From NCBI GenBank assembly GCA_002411175.1, contig DHRN01000067.1:14426-25426 (forward strand): DNA of 11,001 nucleotides. Reading direction: 5' to 3'. The position numbers and the translations under genes are program-made. This stretch comes from Anaerolineaceae bacterium UBA5311 (lineage in GTDB: Bacteria > Chloroflexota > Anaerolineae > Anaerolineales > Anaerolineaceae). The notes under the pieces are model-generated. The model worked only from the letters and a program-made list of their open reading frames with translations, had not been told where the DNA came from and made no database searches. The first letter of the stretch is position 1; each line of letters starts with the position of its first letter. This document shows positions 6,276 through 11,001 of the stretch, piece after piece.

Positions 6276-7499
6276 TTATCTCCTGATCATCCTGATAACA
6301 CGCCGTATTCCCTGGGCGAGGGCATCAAGATCTTCATGCGTGTTGTAGAGCGCGAGAGACGCACGCACTGTTCCAGAGATGTGCAGCGCGTCCATGATTG
6401 GCTGAGTGCAGTGTTGCCCGGTGCGCACAGCGATTCCCCGCGCGTCGAGCAGAACGCCCATGTCGTAATGCTGGATTCCATCCACATTAAAGGGGATGAT
6501 TGCAGAGCGATGCGTCGGGTTTCCATAAATATTCAACCCTTCAATGTCTTTAAGCAGGCTTAGCCCATAGTTAAGCAGCTCTTCCTCATAAGCCTGCAGA
6601 TCGGCAAAATCGAATTGGTTAATATAGTCGATGGCTGCCCCCAGCCCGATTACATCGGCAACGTTTGGGGTGCCGGCTTCAAATTTGTAGGGCAGAATAT
6701 TAAAAGTGACTTCCTCAGGGGAGACATGATCAATCATCTCACCGCCTGCCTGATAAGGGGGCAACTTTTCGAGCCAGGTTTCTTTGCCAAAAAGCACACC
6801 GGTGCCCATGGGCGCGTACATTTTATGCCCTGAGAAAGCGTAAAAGTCAGCGTCGATTTCCTGCACGTTATGAGGCATATGTTGGATCGACTGCGCGGCA
6901 TCCACCAGGATGGGCACGCCGGCAGCGTGTGCAATTTGCACGATCTGCCTGATCGGATTGACTGTGCCCAGCGAGTTGGAAACGTGGTTAACAGCGACAA
7001 GTCGGGTTTTTTCGTTGAGCATCGACTTGAAAATCTCCAGGTTGAGTTCGCCGTTTTCATCAAAAGGAACCACACGGAACGTCGCCTGGCGCTTTTTACA
7101 CATCAACAGCCAGGGAACATAATTGCTGTGATGTTCAAGCTGGCTGACCAAAATTTCATCTCCCGGTTTAACGAAGGCTTCACCAAAACTATGCGCAACA
7201 AGGTTGATTGACTCGGTAGTCCCCCGGGTGAAGATAATTTCGTTTGTCGAAGGGGCGTTGATATACTCAGCAACCTTTTTGCGCACGCCTTCGTAAGCCT
7301 GGGTAGCATACACCGCCAGCGTATGGTTGCCGCGATGGATATTGGCGTTGAGCGTCGTGTAATAACGGCTGATCGCGTCGATTACGCTTTGGGGTTTTTG
7401 TGTGGTTGCAGCGTTATCCAAATAAACCAGCGGCAAATCATTAACAGTCTGGCTGAGGATGGGGAAGTCTGCCCTGGCAGTAAGTATATCTTTAATCAT
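6276..7499 (-). CDS. sufS: Cysteine desulfurase SufS
   Basis: This group II cysteine desulfurase is PLP-dependent. It takes sulfur from L-cysteine as a persulfide, releases alanine, and hands the sulfur to SufE encoded next to it. With the ATG at 7497-7499 the protein has 407 residues. This start puts the PLP lysine of SGHKMY at Lys226, the active-site cysteine of RTGQHC at Cys364 and the EHHSN histidine at His123, the same numbers as in E. coli SufS, and the N-terminus MIKDILTARADFPIL matches the family. An upstream in-frame TTG at 7565 would add 22 residues unlike the family and lie upstream of the likely promoter, so it was rejected. Other family blocks seen are YLDNAATTQKP, RGTTESIN and VDAAQS. 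Only a weak ribosome binding site (GCGGAT) precedes the ATG. The gene is transcribed divergently from the response regulator. Confidence 0.96.
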   Translation of the reverse strand: MIKDILTARADFPILSQTVNDLPLVYLDNAATTQKPQSVIDAISRYYTTLNANIHRGNHTLAVYATQAYEGVRKKVAEYINAPSTNEIIFTRGTTESINLVAHSFGEAFVKPGDEILVSQLEHHSNYVPWLLMCKKRQATFRVVPFDENGELNLEIFKSMLNEKTRLVAVNHVSNSLGTVNPIRQIVQIAHAAGVPILVDAAQSIQHMPHNVQEIDADFYAFSGHKMYAPMGTGVLFGKETWLEKLPPYQAGGEMIDHVSPEEVTFNILPYKFEAGTPNVADVIGLGAAIDYINQFDFADLQAYEEELLNYGLSLLKDIEGLNIYGNPTHRSAIIPFNVDGIQHYDMGVLLDARGIAVRTGQHCTQPIMDALHISGTVRASLALYNTHEDLDALAQGIRRVIRMIRR

Positions 7500-7521
7500 A
7501 TAGTGATCCGCTAATAAGTAG

Positions 7522-7550
7522 ATTTTACCATTGGGGATAGACAAAGACAG
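7522..7550 (-). promoter_or_regulatory. Candidate promoter of sufSE
   Basis: On the minus strand TGGTAAAAT forms an extended -10, with TAAAAT at 7527-7522, and a weak CTGTCT -35 lies at 7550-7545 with 17-bp spacing. The sufS ATG at 7499 would follow about 16 bases after transcription start. No known Fe-S regulator site was recognised. Confidence 0.4.
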
Positions 7551-7642
7551 ATAACCTTTGAACAAAAAAATTACAAATTGAGGGTCTGCCGGAAAATTCT
7601 GATTAAGGATTGGTAAAAAGTTGGTTATGCTTCTGTATAAAG

Positions 7643-7671
7643 TTATCGGTAGAGAATCGAGGCACTATAAT
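7643..7671 (+). promoter_or_regulatory. Candidate promoter of the response regulator operon
   Basis: A perfect TATAAT lies at 7666-7671 with TTATCG at 7643-7648 as a weak -35, spacing 17 bp. The start point would fall near 7678, leaving a leader of about 55 bases before the ATG at 7734. The -10 box touches the TTGTTAACAA palindrome at 7671-7680. Confidence 0.5.
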
Positions 7672-7687
7672 TGTTAACAAGTTAACC
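7671..7687. promoter_or_regulatory. Candidate operator, GTTAAC direct repeats
   Basis: GTTAAC occurs at 7673-7678 and again at 7681-7686. Each is a palindrome, and TTGTTAACAA (7671-7680) is a 10-bp palindrome. The site covers the predicted transcription start of the response regulator gene. TTAACA-like direct repeats are the core of Pho boxes bound by PhoP in Bacillus, but the 8-bp offset here differs from the usual 11, so self-binding by this regulator is a guess. Confidence 0.35.
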
Positions 7688-7723
7688 TAAAAATTATGAT
7701 GGATTTTGATTGCATTTAACCAT

Positions 7724-7728
7724 GGAGG
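7724..7728 (+). promoter_or_regulatory. Ribosome binding site of the response regulator
   Basis: A strong GGAGG lies five bases before the ATG at 7734. It favours this start over an in-frame TTG at 7710 and an ATG at 7722, which would lie before or inside the site. Confidence 0.8.
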
Positions 7729-7733
7729 TAAGC

Positions 7734-8444
7734 ATGGCTGAAAAAATTTTGGTTGTCGATGACGAGATCTCTTTGCAGGAAACTCTAAGATACAAGTTGG
7801 AAAAAGAGGGATACGAAGTCGAAGTGGCAGGTGATGGTCTGAAAGGTCTCGAATTGGCGCGTTCAAAAAATCCCGACCTGGTAATCCTGGATATTATGCT
7901 GCCCGGTATGGATGGATTTGAAGTCTGCCGGATTCTTCGCCAGGAAACCAATATCCCTGTGCTCATGCTAACTGCCCGGGATGACGAGATCGACCGTGTA
8001 GTCGGTTTGGAGGTCGGGGCGGACGATTATCTGCCCAAACCCTTCAGTATGCGGGAGCTAATCGCCAGGGTGAAAGCCTTGTTACGCCGCGTACGTCTGA
8101 TGCGTGAGGAAGTAAACGCTGCCGTCCAGGAAGGCGCCCTTCCCCAGATTATGACCTTCAACAACCTGGAAATCGACCTGACCCGGCGGGAAGTTCGGCT
8201 GAACGGTGAGGTTGTAGCTTTCAAGCCGAAAGAATTCGAACTGCTTACTTTTATGGGACAGCACAAAGGCAGGGTGCTTACGCGTGAATTTATCCTGGAA
8301 CGTGTTTGGGGTTGGGGTTTTGTTGGAGATTCGCGCACCGTGGATGTGCACATCCGCTGGTTGAGGGAGAAGATCGAGCAGACCCCGGAAAAACCACAAC
8401 GCATCATTACCGTTAGAGGAGCCGGCTATCGCTTTGAGGGATAG
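7734..8444 (+). CDS. OmpR/PhoB-type response regulator
   Basis: This 236-residue DNA-binding response regulator has a receiver domain (about 3-117) and a winged-helix Trans_reg_C domain (about 138-235). The acidic pocket is Asp9-Asp10 in VVDDE, the phosphoacceptor is Asp53 in ILDIMLPGMDG, and the switch residues are Thr80 and Lys102 in PKPF. The DNA-binding half shows FKPKEFELL, RTVDVHIRWLREKI and the ending VRGAGYRFEG, all typical of PhoB/PhoP relatives. The start at 7734 is set by a GGAGG five bases upstream. The partner kinase starts 12 bases after its stop and phoU lies further downstream, which supports a role in phosphate-responsive transcription. That role is inferred from context, because the OmpR class is large. 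It would be phosphorylated by the kinase and act as a dimer on promoter DNA. Confidence 0.93.
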   Translation: MAEKILVVDDEISLQETLRYKLEKEGYEVEVAGDGLKGLELARSKNPDLVILDIMLPGMDGFEVCRILRQETNIPVLMLTARDDEIDRVVGLEVGADDYLPKPFSMRELIARVKALLRRVRLMREEVNAAVQEGALPQIMTFNNLEIDLTRREVRLNGEVVAFKPKEFELLTFMGQHKGRVLTREFILERVWGWGFVGDSRTVDVHIRWLREKIEQTPEKPQRIITVRGAGYRFEG

Positions 8445-8456
8445 TAAAATACAAAA

Positions 8457-9884
8457 ATGAAATCGCGTTTCCACCTGAGGATTTTGTGGCCTTTCATCCT
8501 GATTTTGGGAATGAGCTTAATTGCTTTTTTCTTTTTGTACCCATTCGTCGAAAGGTCAATCCAGCAACACGCGGCAGCCTCTGGCGATGTCAATTTTGTT
8601 CCTCTCTTTTCGCTTTTCTTTCTAATCCTGACCATAGGGCTGGCTGTCGGATTGCTCGTCAACATCTACTACACCAATCAGCACCTCACCATTCTTGAAG
8701 ATCTGACCGATGCAGCCAAAGAACTGGGCGATGGACGCTTTCAAGAAATCAAGTTTCCAGAAAATGTTGGTGATCTGCCCGAGATGCGTGAGTTGGCTGA
8801 AGCCTTGCAGAAAACTGCCCATCAAACCGAAGAGCAATTTAACGCGTTAAATAAAGAACAAACCATGCTCACAGCGGTCCTTGGACATATGACCGATGGC
8901 GTTTTGATTGCCGATGACAACGGAAAGGTTGAGTTACTAAACGCCACTGCTGAAAGACTTTTCAGGATCGAAAACGACCAGGCAGTTGGTCGTTCAGTAA
9001 CTGAGGTCATGCGCCATTACAGCCTGGTTGAAGTATGGGAAAAAACCAAGAACGGCTACCCCGAAACGATCACAATGGAGTTGGGCTCTGCCCATAAATT
9101 CCTGCAGGTGGTTGGAATCAATCTCAAAAAAGACCTGCCCGGGCGCACGATGCTGCTTTTTGAAGACCTGACCCAGACCCACCAGCTGGAAATCGTCCGT
9201 CGTGACTTTGTTTCCAATATTTCCCACGAACTGCGCAGCCCTATCGCAGGCATAAAAGCAATCAGTGAGACCCTGCTGGACGGCGCGCTGGATGATCCCC
9301 CTGCGGCACGAAGGTTTTTAGTTCGTATGGACAGCGAAGTTGACAACCTGATTCAGATGGTCAACGAACTGTTGGAGCTCTCACGGATTGAGGCGGGGCG
9401 CTCCAGTTTTGATTTCCAACGCAGTAAACCCTGCGAGCTGATTAATAATGCCTTTGAACGGATGAGCTTGCAGGCAGAAAAGGCGGGATTGAATCTGACC
9501 CAGAATTGCCCTGGCAACCTGCCCCAGGTATTTGCCGACCCGGCACGTATCTCGCAGGTTTTTAGCAACTTGATCCATAACGCGATTAAATTTACTCCTG
9601 AAGGTGGGCAGATTCACCTCGAAGCCTGGAAGGATGAGAATAAAGTGGTCTTTATGGTCCGGGATGACGGTGTCGGAATCGCAAGTAAGGAGTTAAAGAG
9701 GATCTTCGAACGATTTTTCAAAGCCGATAAAGCCCGGTCTGGTGGAGGAACCGGGTTGGGGTTATCGATTTCAAGACATATTGTTGAGGAGCATGGCGGA
9801 AAGATTTGGGCAGAGAGCGCAGTAAACGCAGGCAGTAAATTTCTATTTACATTACCGGCAACTGCAGGGGACAGCCAGGATTAA
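8457..9884 (+). CDS. PhoR-type sensor histidine kinase
   Basis: This 475-residue membrane kinase has two hydrophobic segments (about 10-31 and 48-71) separated by only about 16 residues, a HAMP-like linker (about 72-127), a PAS domain (about 135-240, with MTDGVLIADDNGKVELLN), a HisKA dimerisation domain with His257 in FVSNISHELRSPI, and a HATPase domain with the N box NLIHNAIKFTP (371-381), G1 DDGVGI (403-408), F box FERFFK and G2 GGTGLGLS (430-437). All residues needed for autophosphorylation and phosphotransfer appear present. The near absence of an extracytoplasmic sensor resembles PhoR kinases that read intracellular or membrane-transporter signals through PAS. It lies 12 bases behind its cognate regulator, so it is in the same operon. 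The ribosome binding site is weak and distant (GAGGG), and coupling is likely. A phosphate signal is inferred from phoU downstream. Confidence 0.93.
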   Translation: MKSRFHLRILWPFILILGMSLIAFFFLYPFVERSIQQHAAASGDVNFVPLFSLFFLILTIGLAVGLLVNIYYTNQHLTILEDLTDAAKELGDGRFQEIKFPENVGDLPEMRELAEALQKTAHQTEEQFNALNKEQTMLTAVLGHMTDGVLIADDNGKVELLNATAERLFRIENDQAVGRSVTEVMRHYSLVEVWEKTKNGYPETITMELGSAHKFLQVVGINLKKDLPGRTMLLFEDLTQTHQLEIVRRDFVSNISHELRSPIAGIKAISETLLDGALDDPPAARRFLVRMDSEVDNLIQMVNELLELSRIEAGRSSFDFQRSKPCELINNAFERMSLQAEKAGLNLTQNCPGNLPQVFADPARISQVFSNLIHNAIKFTPEGGQIHLEAWKDENKVVFMVRDDGVGIASKELKRIFERFFKADKARSGGGTGLGLSISRHIVEEHGGKIWAESAVNAGSKFLFTLPATAGDSQD

Positions 9885-9905
9885 TCCTGCTTTTTCAGTC
9901 AGGAT
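9876..9905. other. Palindrome over the kinase stop codon
   Basis: CAGGATTAATCCTG (9876-9889) is a perfect 14-bp palindrome that includes the TAA stop. A further CAGGAT at 9900-9905 can pair instead with ATCCTG at 9884-9889 around a 10-base loop. No T-run follows, so this is not a standard terminator. It may mark an mRNA 3' end or be coincidence. Confidence 0.4.
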
Positions 9906-10030
9906 ATAAAACATTAAGCCTGTTATTGGCTATATGCTCACCGTAAATGATATTATTGAAGGACAGACTATCGGTCAGCAAGCCTGAAGTAAAATTAACT
10001 ATCAAAAATCGTGGGTGTTTGGAGGCATAG

Positions 10031-10708
10031 ATGTCCAGATTCACATTAGACCAGGAAATACGGCTGATCCAGGATGAGATACTCTTGTTGGGCAGCCTGG
10101 TGGAGCAGGCGATACTCAATTCTGTCCATACCTTGCAGCAACGTGACAAGGCAGCCGCCCAACGCGTCTATAAAAATGACAGAAAGATTAACGCAAAGCA
10201 CTACGCAATTGAAAACCATATCCTGATTACTCTCGCAACGCAGAGCCCATTGGCTGGTGACTTGCGCCTGCTGGCGGCAGTGCTGGTAGTGAATACTGAA
10301 TTGGAACGAATCGGTGATTATGCAAAGGGAATCGCCAAAGTTGCCATCCATATCGGCGATAGTGATTTTCCCATCCCAATGCGCGAGATCAACATGATGG
10401 CAGATAAGGCGACATCAATGTTACATCGTGCTCTGGGGGCTTTTGTCGCGGGAGACCTTGAGGCTGCCTATAGCATCCCTCAGGAAGACGACCATGTTGA
10501 CGAATTATACAGGTCGGTTTACCGGAAAATTGTAGAGTGCATGATTAAAAACCCCCAGTATATTGATGTCGCTAATGAGCTGGTGTGGGTCATACACAAC
10601 CTCGAGCGCACTGCAGACCGGGTGACTAATATCTGCGAACGAACTGTCTTTATCGTATCCGGTGAGTCAATCGAATTTGATGTCTCTGACGATGAATTGA
10701 TGGAATAA
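10031..10708 (+). CDS. phoU: Phosphate-signalling protein PhoU
   Basis: This 225-residue all-helical protein matches the usual PhoU length and has two PhoU repeats. The metal-binding E-x-x-x-D motifs are LERIGD (Glu92, Asp96) and LERTAD (Glu192, Asp196), exactly 100 residues apart, matching the family's twofold symmetry. PhoU is a peripheral cytoplasmic protein that links the Pst phosphate transporter to the PhoR-type kinase and damps the phosphate starvation response. A GGAGG five bases upstream fixes the ATG at 10031. It lies 146 bases after the kinase stop, with no strong terminator between, so it may be read from the same operon or from a promoter of its own that I cannot assign with confidence. 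A clear intrinsic terminator follows 26 bases after its stop. No pst genes are in view. Confidence 0.94.
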   Translation: MSRFTLDQEIRLIQDEILLLGSLVEQAILNSVHTLQQRDKAAAQRVYKNDRKINAKHYAIENHILITLATQSPLAGDLRLLAAVLVVNTELERIGDYAKGIAKVAIHIGDSDFPIPMREINMMADKATSMLHRALGAFVAGDLEAAYSIPQEDDHVDELYRSVYRKIVECMIKNPQYIDVANELVWVIHNLERTADRVTNICERTVFIVSGESIEFDVSDDELME

Positions 10709-10734
10709 TGACGGATCTAACCGTGCCTGGTTGT

Positions 10735-10759
10735 AAAAACGCGCGATAAGCGCGTTTTT
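10735..10759 (+). terminator. Intrinsic terminator after phoU
   Basis: AAAAACGCGC (10735-10744) and GCGCGTTTTT (10750-10759) form a perfect 10-bp stem with the loop GATAA. The GC half is followed by five T residues, and the A-run on the other side makes it potentially bidirectional. It ends the phosphate-type gene set. Confidence 0.92.
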
Positions 10760-10910
10760 GTTAAGCAATGGAGGTGGAACCTCGTGTACAGGTCGTTTGC
10801 ATGAACTCTGAAAATCAGCAATTCTCGATATGAATGTGTTTAGATTTAAAACGTAAAATGCACAGGTAATCGGACTCCGAAACGGTAGGGGTGGGTTCAG
10901 GACGTGTGAG

Positions 10911-10959
10911 CAGGAAACAGGAAACAGGCAGCAGGGAACAGGAAGCAGGGAGCAGGAAC
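10911..10959. repeat. Heptanucleotide tandem array, seven copies
   Basis: Seven consecutive 7-bp units begin with CAGG: CAGGAAA twice, then CAGGCAG, CAGGGAA, CAGGAAG, CAGGGAG and CAGGAAC. The consensus is CAGGRAR. Such short tandem heptamers are known in intergenic DNA of cyanobacteria and some other bacteria. The array is in the gene-free stretch 10760-11001, where nothing coding is supported. Confidence 0.9.
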
Positions 10960-10965
10960 TGGGTT

Positions 10966-10998
10966 TTGTCATCCTGGTCCTCTTTTGCGAAGGATCTT
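10966..10998. repeat. 33-bp dispersed repeat, copy 2
   Basis: It begins TTGTCATCCTGGTCC and ends TTTTGCGAAGGATCTT, matching 5621-5653 at 31 of 33 positions in the same orientation. It directly follows the heptamer array and reaches nearly to the window edge, so further repeat material may continue outside. Confidence 0.8.
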
Positions 10999-11001
10999 GT
11001 C

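Noticed and set aside
7500..7565. N-terminal extension of SufS from a TTG at 7565
   Set aside because: The extra 22 residues do not match the family and lie upstream of the likely promoter, while the ATG at 7499 restores the standard residue numbering.
10667..10972. Minus-strand frame of 101 codons across phoU end and the heptamer array
   Set aside because: It crosses the terminator and translates the tandem repeat into low-complexity sequence; there is no support for a gene.

Overview
The window reads as an accessory-plus-housekeeping stretch of a bacterial chromosome, most likely from the Chloroflexota (class Anaerolineae or a close relative). This placement is an inference. It rests on the surface proteins with an 'ATLTA-AP-(S/T)PT' Pro/Thr linker between one membrane anchor and an extracytoplasmic domain, on the roughly balanced base composition, and on the GC-rich dispersed repeats in the gaps. 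No rRNA, tRNA, CRISPR array, transposase or phage gene was found.

Layout. Positions 1-472 hold no gene. They carry about five tandem copies of a 43-bp GC-rich repeat, two overlapping stem-loops, and a 35-bp tandem repeat with its own hairpin. Positions 473-5425 (+ strand) hold three tandem paralogues, each with one N-terminal membrane anchor, a Pro/Thr-rich linker, a C39-like cysteine-peptidase domain with visible Cys, His and Asp, and a TPR-like tail. A class I SAM-dependent methyltransferase follows 12 bp later. Positions 5426-5845 hold no gene, but carry relatives of the left-edge repeats in the same orientation, so the four-gene module lies between direct repeats. Positions 5846-7499 (- strand) encode SufS and SufE, the cysteine desulfurase pair that mobilises sulfur for Fe-S clusters. 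Positions 7500-7733 are a divergent control region. Positions 7734-10708 (+ strand) encode an OmpR/PhoB-type response regulator, a PhoR-type sensor kinase and PhoU, a likely phosphate-sensing set, closed by a clear intrinsic terminator. Positions 10760-11001 hold no gene, only a heptanucleotide tandem array and a second copy of a 33-bp dispersed repeat.

How the genes work together. The kinase has almost no extracytoplasmic loop, which suits a PhoR that is informed by transporter and PhoU state. No Pst transporter gene is in view. SufS and SufE nearly abut and form a sulfur-relay pair; the SufBCD scaffold is not in view. The C39-like/TPR trio is predicted to be displayed outside the membrane; its substrate is unknown.

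The most interesting signals are these: (i) two 50-bp hairpin elements 5.3 kb apart whose flanks match while the inner stem differs but still pairs; (ii) the peptidase trio bracketed by direct repeats; (iii) TATAAT boxes so close to the ATG of the first and third peptidase genes that the mRNAs would have almost no leader; (iv) a GTTAAC-AA-GTTAAC site at the predicted start point of the phosphate-type regulator gene.
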